Shown here: positions 23,403 through 35,300 of the stretch, piece after piece
How positions within the stretch are numbered: the first letter of the stretch is position 1
How the letters are laid out: each line of letters opens with the position of its first letter
Assembly (NCBI GenBank): GCA_963662175.1
Contig: OY759218.1
Coordinates: forward strand, 26,620,051-26,684,050
DNA length: 64,000 nt
Direction of reading: 5' to 3'
Origin: Aradus depressus
Lineage: Eukaryota; Arthropoda; Insecta; Hemiptera; Aradidae
The notes under the pieces: generated by a model
Databases searched by the model: none
Told to the model about the DNA's origin: nothing
The model's input: the letters and a program-made list of their open reading frames with translations, nothing else
Position numbers and translations under genes: made by a program

Positions 23403-24414
23403 TGAAGTGGAGCCTGTCCCTTCCGGTAGGTCATGAAGAACTGGGGCACCATTTCTTCCCAAAGAGCTAGTAGAGCATCCCTTTGTTCTCGGAGAGAGAG
23501 AGGTTGAGGGTTTCGTTCAGAAAGCCTTCTTTGAAATGCATCCCACATATGTTCGATTGGGTTGAGATCTGGAGAAAGTATAGGCAAGGGGCGATGTTTT
23601 ATTCCCGAATCAGCCATGGTGTCCAAAAAAATTCTTCCTCTGTGTGGGCGTGCGTTGTCATCTAAGAATCAAAAATGTTGACTAATCAAATCACTGGTAG
23701 TTGGAATGTATTCGCTGATACTTTCTACCGAATATCGCTGAGCTGTAAGGGTTCCTTCAATAACATGGAGGGTTGTATGACCATTTAAGTAAATCCCTGC
23801 CCACACCATCATGCCGCCTCCACCGTAGGCTATGATTGGGGCAATATATCGAGGATTGGTACGTTGGTTTGCCTCCCTGTACACCCTTTGTCGTCGGCTA
23901 TCATTAATGTGGCAAAGTCTGGATTCATCTGCAAAAATTACAGCTGACCAGTTTGTATCCTCAGAAACTCTCTTGGTGCACAAAGCTAATCTTTGCTGCC
24001 GATGACGTTCTGTTATTGCCGGACCCCTTAAGGGAGCATATGAAGTTATACCAACTTCGACGATTTCGAATAGGTTGGTCGGATATTGGACACTCAGTTA
24101 CACCCTGAATTTGTTGACCAAGATGCCGAGCTTTCAAAAATGGATTTCTTCTTTCCAGAATAACAAGATTTCGATCTTGTCCTAGGTGTTGTTATTCTTT
24201 GGGATACACTTCTTGGTCTTCGAGCCACAGTCCCAGTCTCCCTGTGACAACTTAAAGTCCCAGAAACAACACCATCATTCCCGCTATATTTGTCTGAGAA
24301 AACCCACGAGTATATAGCCACGCGACTAATTCTTTTTTTTCCAACGAAAGATGTTGCCTTTCCGTGATTTGAAAGCATTCTGATTAAAAGTGAGACAACA
24401 AAAGTGAAGAACAA
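23403..24414 (-). pseudogene. Tc1-like transposase, broken
   Basis: Reverse-strand frames show, in order, a degraded helix-turn-helix region (ETGTVARRPRS), the first catalytic Asp in VIFADESR (near 23920), the second in DDNARPH (23620-23660) and the catalytic acid in SPDLNPIEHMWD (near 23550). The catalytic half is one frame broken by a single TGA at about 23666-23668; the N-terminal half is frameshifted. I could not find clear terminal inverted repeats. Encodes no active enzyme as read. Confidence 0.88.
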
Positions 24415-24773
24415 ACATATAAAGTAAACCTACTGAATCCTAACTAGAAGAGAATATGGATTATTGCTTATCAACTGAGCCAATATTCATTTAAAAATTC
24501 TTCCTTCATGAAATATTATGTATTTTATTAATATATTTAGTTACAAAACAAAATTGAATTTCGACGGCGGTGAACAGATTTTCAAAACATATCCCTATTC
24601 ATTTTTGAGTAGTTTAGTTTACAAAACAATAATGCACATTCTACGTACATTAGTAATTTAATTTCAATTTGTAATACTTACGGAAATTGTACTCTCTTGT
24701 TAGGGTGTTTGATTGTAACAAAATTGTTGTAATTGTTTTAAAATTGATTATTGCTTATTAAATTTAGTTTCAG

Positions 24774-24957
24774 GAGATGTGGCAGGCGAAGTGAAAGATC
24801 AGAGGGGTTGAAAGGATCCATCTGCACTAGAGGTTCCTTTCGTTTGGTTCTTTGACCCAGCAGCCAAACAGTACAACAGCCAAAGAGTATTTATACGAGC
24901 CAAACTGTACAACAGTCAAGCAGCCAGCCAAACAGCCCGGCAACCCATGTAGCTACG
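24774..24957 (+). other. Candidate non-coding exon
   Basis: Bounded by a strong acceptor (TTTAGTTTCAG) and strong donor (CTACG|GTAAGA). All frames carry stops and it contains short AACAGCCAAA/AACAGTACAACAG repeats. It could be a 5' untranslated exon of the CDK-inhibitor gene 5.4 kb downstream on the same strand, or a non-coding RNA exon. Confidence 0.3.
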
Positions 24958-25214
24958 GTAAGATCACTGTCTCACTTGATTTTTCAGGGTTCCATTGGTC
25001 GAGGATCGTCTACGAAACCCTATTATTACGAGTGTTTGGCGTCTGTCTCCCCGATATCTGGGGAATTATTGAAACATTGCAAAAAATTAAAGACTGATAT
25101 GTGGACGGAAAATAAATAGGGCAAAAAATAATTTGGTAGAAAGGAAATCGGTGTTTTAGGAATTCCGAGAGATTACTTAAAGACATGCTTCAAATAATAT
25201 TTATATTGTATTAA

Positions 25215-26040
25215 GCCTTCTCTGTTACTCCCTCCCTTTCTGCTGATTCCGCTGAAAATCAATAGGTGTCGTCCTTATAAGGCTTCGAATTTCTATATGA
25301 AATTTCGTGTCAATACATTCATTACAACGGCAGTTATTGGACATTTTGTGTTAAGTCACCCTCAAATCACCCCTTCCTATTGGCAGATTTAGCTGAAAAT
25401 CATTAGGTGCTGTCCTTGAGAGTCGACCTCACTAATAGTCTAGTTAGAATTGTGAACTCTTCAATTCTGCACATCTCATTACGCCTCTAGCTTTCTGAGA
25501 TACCTCATTTCAATTCGTTCTTTTGCATTTTTCGAAGTAAAAGGATAGATATGTATCTCTGAATTATTACAAATAATTGCATGATCACTGAACAATCATC
25601 TTCTAAGGTAATTTTCCTGATAAGTTGATGTTTGTATTGGTTCAATTCAAACGAACATTTTAAAATGAGCTATACACCTCCCTAAAATTATAGTTTATTC
25701 ATTTCAATTTTTAAAAATAAAAAAAATTTGTGAATCACTAACTATGTACTTTTCCAGTATGAATTAGTCAATTACAATTTCGCTCTCTCTCCAAAGTCAA
25801 TCGACCATTTGATTTGGACTAAAAGTCAATATTTGACTTCTATAGTGGATTCTGAATCCTCATACTAAATTTTGTGTCAATACATTCATTATATCGGCAG
25901 TTATTAGGGTATTTGACTTCCTACTTCTCAGGTCCCTCCTTGCCTTCGACCGATTTCGCGGAAAATTAGTTGGTGGCATCCTTATGGGTTTGTGGATTCA
26001 AATATAAAATTTCATGAGATACAATGAGTTGAGCTCTCTC
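25215..26040 (-). repeat. Family T internal array
   Basis: Several reverse-strand units of family T: CTGAAAATCAATAGGTGTCG, AATTTCGTGTCAATACATTC and CCAATCGACC-type motifs at intervals, interrupted by unrelated sequence at 25430-25780. Terminal repeats not found. Confidence 0.65.
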
Positions 26041-26250
26041 CCTCCCCCTGCCCTTTCACCATTGGCGTAGCTAGCATTATTCTCTGGGGAGGGGGGGGGG
26101 GGGGGCAGCTGGTCAACACGACCGAGACAATAAAACAATAGTTTACATCTCACAATCATATTTTTAGTTTAAGTTTCATTAAACTTAATAATTAATGTTA
26201 ATGGAAATCGAGGTTCTGTCGTGTGAAAGAAAATGCAAAATTTGGCCAAC

Positions 26251-26280
26251 GTTTCGAAAACTATTTATTTTCTTCTTCAG
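26251..26280 (-). ncRNA. Hammerhead-like core, variant CTGAAGA
   Basis: Minus strand: CTGAAGA, a GAAAA/TTTTC stem with A/T loop, then CGAAACGTTGGCC. Same layout as the core at 39890, including the GTTGGC that follows, but with T5 of the core changed to A, which would be expected to impair cleavage. Confidence 0.42.
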
Positions 26281-26494
26281 GGCCTACAGAATATAAACAA
26301 ACAAATTAGACATTATGGACAATGATACAGACAGAGACTTCATAATAATTTGAAAAAGAGATGGGAAAACTATTTTATATATATATATGAAAGACAGAAA
26401 AATAATAATAATAACTAAATAACAAAAAATAAATACAAGTTTATGAAAGTAGTATTAAACTCTATAAAACAATATATATAGATATATCTAAATA

Positions 26495-26846
26495 TAAGGG
26501 CGCCGGTAGCTCAGTGGTATGCGTGCTTGACTTCTGAGCTCAAGGTAGTGGGTTCGTAGCCCGACCGAGGCCCTTAGTTTATTTTATCTGGGAGGTAAAA
26601 TAAACTTAAGCACGCCGTCCTTCGGATGGGACGTTAAGCGATGGTCCCGAGCCTGTACGATGTCAGGTACTCGTTAAAGACCCCTACCCTAGATGAATAA
26701 AAATTTAGGGTGGGCAAAATTTAGGACTCCCACAGTAGAGTCGGGCTCATGTCCACCAGAGTGACGAAAGAGCGCTCTGGTAGTAGGCGATATGACCTCG
26801 TAGTTAAAGCCCGGGCATGAGTCATAAAACCTAACCTAACCTAACC
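26495..26846 (+). mobile_element. SINE family 1, full-length with 12-bp TSD
   Basis: tRNA-derived head (GGCGCCGGTAGCTCAGTGG, box A; GGGTTCGTAGCC, box B), a body of about 250 bp, and a tail CCTAACCTAACCTAACC. Flanked by an exact 12-bp target duplication TATATCTAAATA (26483-26494 and 26847-26858). This is the reference copy of a pol III-type SINE. The tail is identical to the insect telomere repeat unit and presumably reflects the partner LINE. Confidence 0.92.
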
Positions 26847-27344
26847 TATATCTAAATAACTAAAAAATATAAAAATTACCTTATAATAATTAACAATCAG
26901 GTTCCATACACAAAATATTAGAATATTATAACAAAATAACAATTATTTTCACTTTTTACGGCTTTCATTGAATACATTCTAAAATATGCAGTTACGTCTT
27001 AATAGTCTTTTTATTTTAGGTAAACATTGCACCGCCGTGCGGAATTTTTGGGAGACATTTTAAAATTGCAGCGCGTTTTCTTGTGACAATGTACGACGAT
27101 GAGTTCGCTTAACTCTCACTCATACTTCGCCGATAGGCAGATTGGAGTCCAAATTTTAAGAAAGCGTCATTTGAATTCGAATAACTTTTGACTGGGAACT
27201 GAAGCTTTCAATATTCTTCTAATGTCTCGACTATAATGGAGGAGTTGTCTTTATATATATTAATTGTTTTTAATTAGGTACATTAGATCGCACTTTTCTG
27301 GGGGGGGGGGGGGGGGGGCGTGCTACGCAAAGGCGAGCTACGCA

Positions 27345-28036
27345 AACGCCTTTCACTATTTTACTTTGTCCTATATCCATAATTGTCATCGGATTTACTT
27401 ATGGTTTTTACGCATCTACGTACGTCCACTGTGTTCACTCTAACCACTCTCCTTAGTCTGTTAACTCTTGAACTGTTATTTCTTTTCATTCCTACATCAA
27501 ACCCTAAAACATCTCTCTCTAGACTGTGAACACTACATTTTAACCCTTAAACATCTCTCCTTCGTCTGCCTCTCTCTCGTTTAAACAGCTGTTCGTCGGC
27601 ATTTGTTCGCCATTCGTTTTTAAACAAAATGCGACTAGTCCATCTTTGTATATTTATTCATTAATTAATTTAATTCTCAACTCTTAACAGCTGTTTTTAT
27701 ATTAATAATAGTAATTGATTTTGTAATATATTAATAATTTTAATGTGTGTAATTGTTTACATCACGATAGAGAAAACAATGATGGGAGGAGGGTGTGTTG
27801 TATAGTGTATAGAGTCAACAATGTACTGAGGAGGGGGTAATGAGGCCTCATCAATTGTAATGAGGGCTCACTACATCACCGTGTTTATTTAGGAGGATAA
27901 ACCCACCCTCGCAATTTGGGAGAATCGTGATCCTCGGAGTCAATTATGTCTCATGTCTAGTGGAGGTACATTCTCCATCATAACCTTAGCTGCTCCCCTG
28001 GCTCAACAACTAGCCCAGAAATAGAAGTACGGCTTG
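27345..28036. other. Spacer, no gene seen
   Basis: A run of about 18 G (27300-27318) precedes CGTGCTACGCAAAGGCG; the rest is unassigned AT-rich sequence. Confidence 0.4.
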
Positions 28037-28044
28037 CTTTAGAC

Positions 28045-28762
28045 CAGTGGTTCCCAAACTTACTATGCCCATGGACCCCTTTAGCAGAAACCTGACCATG
28101 AACCCCCATGTGAAATAACTCTACATAACTGCATTATAGAAAAAGTACAAATGTAACTTTAATGTTTTGAATGGTAAATGGTGACGTAAAAATAAAATAT
28201 TGTGATATTTAAAGTAGTATTTATACAAATTATTAAATAAATAAATAACAAAATATAATATTGATAAATATTATAATAAAGCTATTTTCTAAATTAACTT
28301 TTACAAAAGTATAACTTTGCTTAAATAAATTTAATATTTGTACAAGAAGATATCAATTGTATTCAAAAATACTTACGTAACGTATTCTATCTTCGTAACA
28401 ATAAAAAAAAATGATACTACTTTCTGTTCAAAACTAGAAAAATTGTTAAAAATATAATACAAAACTAAATTGTTGATTAGATGCACGACTTTTTTATAGT
28501 TCCATATTTTAGACAAGTTGTTGCATGTAGCGGTGAGATTCCGTTCCTGTTTAAACCTGCTTAGATATATAGAGACGGCCGCGGTCGGCCCAACTCCCAC
28601 CGTGCGATGCTTTTTATTACTTGTAATAATGAAAATGGGTCACAATTACTTTACTTTATATTAAAACTTTCGCAGACCTCCGTTGTCCACGCACCCTCAA
28701 ATTAATTTTATTTTGCCACAGACCCCCTCAGCGGCCACGAGGAACCACCTTGGGAACCTATG
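28045..28762. mobile_element. hAT-type MITE
   Basis: Left end CAGTGGTTCCCAAACTT and right end TTGGGAACCTATG are inverted repeats of the common hAT (Charlie-like) type. The 8-bp flanks CTTTAGAC (28037-28044) and GTCTATAC (28763-28770) agree at 5 of 8 positions, as expected for an aged duplication. About 718 bp, AT-rich, no transposase. Confidence 0.78.
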
Positions 28763-28770
28763 GTCTATAC

Positions 28771-30340
28771 TTATCCATGGGCGAAATCGAATTGCGCCAA
28801 TGGGATACCTGTTATTTTAAGTTAACATTGTTTATGATATTTAAAACTATTGAACTGCGCCAAACATCCTTTCTAACTCATATTGAATTTCGCGAACTGT
28901 ATTTTTTGTTTATATGATCTGTATTCTATTTGCTATCTGTTTGGGATTGTGATGAATATAATTCGCAAAATTCAGTTTATTCGTTCTGACTGTGTTTATA
29001 TTCTCTATTAGTCCGATAGTCGAAGTCCTGTGATATATTATAAAAACGTGCGATATAGAACTAAAGCAAATGGAAACATAATTGACATATATCGTTTATA
29101 ATGAAAAATACATTTTTTTAATGAACTAAGTATATGTTTCTCTATATCAGGAGAACCTGGACTGTTTCACTAAAAGGACCGACGGGAGGGTCAACATTTT
29201 ATTTCTTCGGATACCTCAACTGGATTTACAAAGAGTAAGTGGTTTCTATGCCACAATTTTGTAGTGATACCTAATACATTCTTGTAATTTACACAAACTT
29301 TATCACTTTGTAATGTAACATATAATATGTACATAGGCAGTGTTAATAAAATGTATTTCAATTTATACCTATTTTCAAGCGCAGTTCAATACAAGGATTA
29401 TGTGGAGGTATACGGTTTGGCGCCATTCAATACTGGTCCTTATCCATAGAGTAAATCTGTGCTAGGGCTTCAATATACAACTCTGCTACATATTAAGTAA
29501 TATGATAATAATATTTATTTTGTTAAACTATAAAATAATTATTGGATATGTCATACGATTGAATACGATTTCGTAAATTCAAATAGCTTATAAAATATAG
29601 GCAACAATCGATATTAAATCTTAGAATACAAACAAAAATTTATATACATAATTTGAGGCGCTGTAACATTGTTCGGATAGATCCTATCTCAAATCTGAGG
29701 ACTTAAAGCGATTGGAAATTTAATAAGGAACATTTTTGGTAAGAATTAATGTTTCGATGGGACTTACCGTTTTTGTGTAAATCAAGGAAACGTCTAAAAT
29801 ATATGTTAAAAAACTACATTTCAGGACGGTTTTCGGCATATATCTCAAAAATCGGACGACCAGCGAAAAATTGTATTTCATACAAAATATGTATTTTAAT
29901 TTTCTCTACAACTTTTACTGGAAAATATTTTTGATTAATGTAATGAGTAATATTGACATGAAATTTTGTATAAAGATTCAGAAGTCCCTGAACTTACACA
30001 TCTATTATTTTTTAAACCAAATCGGTCAATTGGTTTTAGGGGGAGAGAGAAAACTTAATTTGTTTATTCGCGCAGGAGAAGTACATTGTCGATGATTCAC
30101 CTACTTTATTATAAAAGAGGACTTACATAATAATAATATCAGTAGTAAGAAATAATAAACTTTTTTTTCGCGCCTAGGACAGAACGTTGAACGTCTCTGC
30201 CAGGCCTTATACAGGTCAGAAAGTTCGGAAGATATAGCGAAGTTGCATTTTTGTCTCGTATTCACTCTATAATTTCCCTTGACGGGACAACATGTTGGGT
30301 GGGTGTTTGGATAAGCCGCACAATGTGACCTCTGTTCTGA
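28771..30340. other. Spacer with family T remnants
   Basis: 29150-29215 shares GGACCGACGGGAGGGTCAAC with 41124-41150 (another dispersed repeat). 29945-30085 matches the right part of family T. No coding exon found. Confidence 0.4.
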
Positions 30341-30363
30341 TCTGTTTTAGGTTGTCAGACCTG

Positions 30364-30633
30364 ATGATGAGGAATATTTCAAGAGAATTGTTTCCAGAGA
30401 TCGAAGCCGTTCCGAACTGGACACCCACTCAAATGGAAGGAGCAGAACTTCTGCTTCAACAGTGTCAACAAATGGCTGCACTCAAGTGGAATTTTGATTT
30501 TGAAAATGAACAACCTCTGGAAGGAGTTTGGATCTGGGAGGGGATTGAACAAAACCAGAGCTGGCAGACATCAGACAACCACCCTAGTCTGGAGTCTTTA
30601 AAACCCTCCCTAGACGAGGGAACGCATAGATAA
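30364..30633 (+). CDS. dap: CIP/KIP cyclin-dependent kinase inhibitor (dacapo/p27-like), CDI exon
   Basis: Inhibits cyclin-CDK complexes by binding both partners. The frame from ATG 30364 (or 30367) gives in order the cyclin-binding RxLF motif (SRELF, residues 6-10), a helical linker, then KWNFDFENEQPLEG and a WIWEGIE stretch, the CDK-binding part of the CDI domain shared by p21, p27 and fly dacapo. A clean acceptor (TGATCTGTTTTAG, ending 30349) precedes it, so the start codon sits just inside an internal exon after a 5' untranslated exon. The frame stops after 89 codons, much shorter than dacapo or p27, with no NLS or C-terminal region; no strong donor is visible inside, so the protein is either CDI-only, spliced by a weak donor, or truncated. 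A retrocopy is unlikely given the acceptor. Confidence 0.82.
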   Translation: MMRNISRELFPEIEAVPNWTPTQMEGAELLLQQCQQMAALKWNFDFENEQPLEGVWIWEGIEQNQSWQTSDNHPSLESLKPSLDEGTHR

Positions 30634-30639
30634 CATAAA

Positions 30640-31170
30640 TCTACCAATCTCTCACCATCAGATATACTCTTATTTATTAACCTGGCTCCGCTTCCAACTC
30701 GCATTTACCACCTCTAGATGGTCGGTGCTCCTCGGTTAGAGTAGTGTGTCGCAAGGGTCCACCCTGCATTCTCCAGCTTTAGTCTTGTTTCTCACAGGCA
30801 CTATTATGTACCTCGGGCTCTCTTTGGCAACGGTGGTCTTCCACACTAGTTACCCTCTATCGATGGGCAAGGAAAGTCATTAATTAATATTGTGTCAACA
30901 ATGTCAGCTTCCTTTGTCAGAATAGTCTTACAATATATAGAACAAAAAAATTTTTAACATATATATTATATAATTCCAGAAAAAATATATACAAAAAGTT
31001 AAAAGTAACTTTTGAACTTTGTGCTGACGATGGTCTAAGCCGAATCCTATGGAATTAGACAATATAAAAGTTGAACAAGTTCTTTGTTTTTATTTATTTT
31101 ATTAGCTGTCCACTATATCGACAAAGATCGCAGAAATGTATTCCGACAATATACTGTTATATTAACTTGA
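30640..31170. other. Spacer, no gene seen
   Basis: Could include 3' untranslated sequence of the CDK-inhibitor gene. No polyadenylation signal close to the stop and no other exon recognised. Confidence 0.4.
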
Positions 31171-31370
31171 GATTCTGAATTCATATATAATATATTTCCC
31201 TTTATTTTTTGCTTTCTAAAAACTAGCAATTACAGGTGTTTCGGGAAGTACTCCCATCTTCAGTATTAATAATTTCTTTTACGTTAACATTTTTTCTGTC
31301 AATATCAAAATCTTCTTTTTACATATTTATTGAATTGACCTCTATATTCAAACATGAAGACTAATCTGAA
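31170..31370 (-). repeat. Foldback/hammerhead family copy
   Basis: Shares GATTCTGAATTCATATATAA and the GCTTTCTAAAAACTAGCAAT arm with the elements near 13949 and 59580. The minus strand at 31238-31263 reads CTGAAGATGGGAGTACTTCC then CGAAAC, a hammerhead-like core with one core change. Confidence 0.6.
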
Positions 31371-31891
31371 GAGAAAGAGATAAGCTTAAGGAAACCTGAA
31401 CAATGAATATCACAAAAACTAGAAGACAGTTAAATATGTAGTTCCTCAACATATCCTTCCATGTTGAATAAATATTACCCAGCCCAGCAGTCTTAAATAG
31501 TAATAACATGCGATTTACAACTTCGCTGTTCATTACCTTGCTATTGACCAGTCTATGATGTTAATGTGGCGTGGAGATGACCTCACCAGGCGCACAAGTC
31601 ATAGGCTCTTGTTTGCTAAAGGACCTGCAGCACCTTCCTGCTTCTCTGAAGCATAGCATTGCTTTCAGCGAAGTACTGGGGACAGAAAAAAAACAAAATA
31701 AATATCAACTGGATACAGAAGAACACATCTTTACAGACTGTCCTTAATAAATTCTGAATATTGAACATTCTAAAAAAAAAAAAGACATGTCTAAGCCTTT
31801 CAACAATGGTTTTGCTTCTAGCCGACCACAGCACAGACTTTTATCAATAAATAAACTTGTTAGGCCCTCTTCCCCGACGATTCGGCGAACG

Positions 31892-31896
31892 GGTGT
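31892..31896. repeat. BEL/Pao target duplication, left (GGTGT)
   Basis: Identical to 38317-38321, directly abutting the two LTR ends. Confidence 0.93.
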
Positions 31897-32214
31897 TGTA
31901 CACGCCGGGTGTATGTATAACTGATAAAAGTGGACTGTATATAAAAAAAGGTAAAAATGAAAGCATGGCCTCTACTCACGGCATGGGTGAACGAGGTCAA
32001 GGTTAGGTGATGGACCAGGTTAGATGGTCAACAATTGATGTTCGACAGATCAAGTCAGATGATCAACAACTACTGATGAGTTCAGGTCCGCTCCTCTCCT
32101 CATAGATAGATTGCGCTAGCTGCAACGGGCCTAGTGGCGCTGCGATGTACACTCACTACAAGGCAGGGGAGGGGGGGGGGGGGGGAAGGAATAGGGAAAT
32201 GCCAGGCCTCAACA
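31897..32214 (-). repeat. BEL/Pao 3' LTR (left in window)
   Basis: 318 bp, TG...CA ends. Identical by eye to the right LTR (37989-38316, 328 bp) except that a G run is about 15 instead of 25 long. Identity outside a hypermutable homopolymer implies a very recent insertion. Confidence 0.95.
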
Positions 32215-32227
32215 TACCCCCCACCGA
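32215..32227 (-). other. BEL/Pao polypurine tract
   Basis: On the minus strand GGTGGGGGGTA abuts the 3' LTR, the expected place and composition of a plus-strand priming site. Confidence 0.7.
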
Positions 32228-32394
32228 AATCACGCTTGGGATTTCTAGTCAAATAATAAGTACAAAAAAATAAAAGAATTCTTTCAAAAATAAAAAAATA
32301 ACCACCGGCGGTTAGATAAAAGAAATAAAAAACAGGGAAAGTAGGAAAAGGAAAGGAAAGGAAAGGAAAGGAAGGAGGAAGGAAGAATTGGGAA

Positions 32395-35300
32395 TTACGG
32401 TGTAGGCAGGGGACAGAGCTTCACCACAGGGCGAAGATAGGTCCCTTGAGAGGTGCGAACAGTAGCAACTCTCACTACACCGTCCTGTCCTCGGTGAACC
32501 TCCTGCACTCTTCCGAGGCGCCACTGCAGGGGCGGAGTCTTCGCCTCGACAAGCAGAACCAGATCGCCAATCTTCAGATCTGGTGGGGCGGTGAACCATT
32601 TGCATCTCTGCTGGAGGGTATGCAAATAATCGCGGGACCACCGAATCCAGAAATGCTGACTGGAGCGCAGGATCAGTTGCCATCGGTTGAGGTGGTTCAT
32701 TTGGAGTTCTTGAATGTTGTGCTCCGGTACGGCTAGAAGGGGGGCCCCAATAAGGAAATGTCCTGGCGTCAATACGTCGATTTCACTGGGATCCATTGAG
32801 AGGGAACACAGCGGACGTGAATTGAGCATCGCCTCAATCTTGGAGAAAAGTGTGGTGTACTCCTCAAACGTGAGGGCTTGGTCCCTCACAACCCTTTTCA
32901 GGTGTAATTTCGCCGACTTAATACCAGCTTCCCATAGACCCCCGAAGTGAGGAGCGGACGGAGGGTTAAAATGCCATTGAATATTTCTCTGATGGAGATA
33001 ATCCGCTATGGACGGGTTTGACGTCCGTATGACTTGGTAGAGGTCTCCAAGATAACGACTGGCTCCAAGAAAATTCGTTCCACAGTCAGTATATATGTTG
33101 TGGCAAAGTCCACGCCGCGCCACAAATCGATCCAGGGATGCTAGAAAGGCACTAGTAGATAAGTCTGAAACGACTTCGAGATGAACCGCCTTCGTCGAGA
33201 AGCAAACGAATAGGCACAAATAACACTTAGACGTCCTTGCATTGCGCCGCTTGCTTTCCTTTATTATGAAAGGACCTCCGAAATCTATACCGACGTTTAT
33301 AAAGGGTCGTGCCTGGGTTACCCGAGGTTGTGGGAGATCTCCCATGAGAGGTAAGACTGGTGAAGCTTTCGACCTGAAGCAGACGAGGCATTTTGACAGT
33401 CGAGATCTGATGGCCTTCCTGGCAGATAGTATCCAATATTGCCGACTTACCAAAGATTGCACAGCCCGCGGACCTGCGTGCAAGTACTTTAAATGGTAAT
33501 AGTCAATTAGCAACGTGCTCAGATGGCTCGAGTTGGGTAATATGACCGGATAAATAGAGGCTTCAGGGAGTGAGGCGTGTTTCAGTCTACCCCCCACCCT
33601 CAAAAGACCCACGGAATCGACGAACGGATGGAGGCGTTGAATGGAAGCGTGACAATCCTGATTCTTCGAAATCGCTAAAAGCTCCTGCTGAAAATGTTCT
33701 AGCTGGACGCTTCTAATAATGAAGGTCAGGGCATTATTAAGTTCCAAACAGGTCAACGGGCCTCGACATCGTTGATCAGACGGCAATCTGAGATTAGATT
33801 TGAACCACAAACACCAAGCTGTTACTCGTTGAAGTGTTGAAAGAGAGGAATACTTCTCTAATATGTCCCAAGAACTGCATGAGGTTTGGACAAACGAGTT
33901 AACAGTGGTTAAATTCTTCAGCTCGGGAAGATGAGGTGGCAAGTCAAAAGGTGAATAAATCGGCCAATTAGAAGAGTGTGAAGTGAGCCATGGAGGCCCT
34001 GTCCACCACAGATGATGTTTCACGAGGTGTTTGGGCTGCAATCCTCGAGCAGCACAATCTGCCGGATTTAATTCGGAGGGTACGTGATGCCATGAAGTAG
34101 GTGAGAGTGTTTCAAGAATAAGAGTAACTCTAGTGGCAACGTATGTTTTCAAGAGATGGGGTGACGTCTTTAGCCATGACAAGACAGTCGTAGAATCCGT
34201 TAAGGCAAAGATACTAGACAGAGTCATGACATTTTCAAATGTTGACAAGAGAAATTTCAAAAGTTTAGTAAGAAGCAAGGCTCCACACAACTCTAACCGA
34301 GGTACAGTTAATGTCTTGAGGGGAGCTACCTTGGACTTCGCCATAAGGAGATGGCTTGTGCTATTAATTTCTCCAACAGTAACTAGATACACCACTGCGC
34401 AGTACCCACGCTCTGACGCATCACAGAATCCAACTAAACAGGATGACGTGCTGTTTGGCTGTAGTATATAGCGTGGAATCTGAATACTAGATAGATGATG
34501 CAACTGCTCGCAGTAAGAAGTCCATTCATCTGTCAAGTAGGAAGGCACCTGTTCATCCCATCCGATCCCTAGACGCCAAAGATGTTGTATGAGGCACTTG
34601 GATCTGAAAATAACTGGAGACAGCCAGCCGAGAGGGTCGTATGTACGAGCAATATGCGAAAGTATTGACCTCTTGGTGCATATAGGTTGGATCTCAGCCA
34701 AATCGTAGGAAAACGCATCGGTGGTGGAGTTCCACTGCAGACCTAGTACCTTTATTACTTCATGGCCGTCAGGATCAAATGATAATGGTGTCTCATGGTG
34801 ATCGTTTGGGATGTCACGAATCAGTTCGGGGCAGTTGCTGCTCCATTTGCGAAGATGAAATCCTCCAGCCTGAAACAAGTTGATAAGGTCTCGTTTGAGG
34901 TTCTGGGCGTCCTCCACGGTAGAAGCTCCAGTGAGGACATCATCAATGTAAACATCCTGCAATAGGACCTTGGCGGCTTGAGGGAATCGCGCACCTTCGT
35001 CGTTGGCGAGTTGTTGAAGAGTACGAAGAGCGAGATACGGTGACGCAGAAAGGCCATAGGTAACAGTATTGAGTTCATACTCCTTGACGGGCTCCTCAGG
35101 GGACCGTCGCCACAAGATGTGTTGATTTAACCTGTCTTCTGGACGGATTATGATCTGCCGGTACATTTTAGATATATCTGAAGTGAAAACATAAGGATGT
35201 AATCGAAAACGAGAAATAATATCAACAATGTCCCGTTGCAATTTGGGACCAGTTAAGAGTAAGCTGTTTAATGATGGCTGGTTAGAAGACTTACAAGAGG

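Noticed and set aside
26495..26600. tRNA gene suggested by box A and box B
   Set aside because: The tRNA-like part is followed by a conserved body, a simple-repeat tail and an exact target duplication, and recurs in many copies: it is a SINE head, not a functional tRNA.
26829..26846. Interstitial telomere
   Set aside because: Only three and a half CCTAA units, always at the SINE 3' end.
30363..30390. CTGATGATGAGG as another hammerhead core
   Set aside because: No stem II followed by GAAA, and it lies in the CDI coding exon where the codons explain it.
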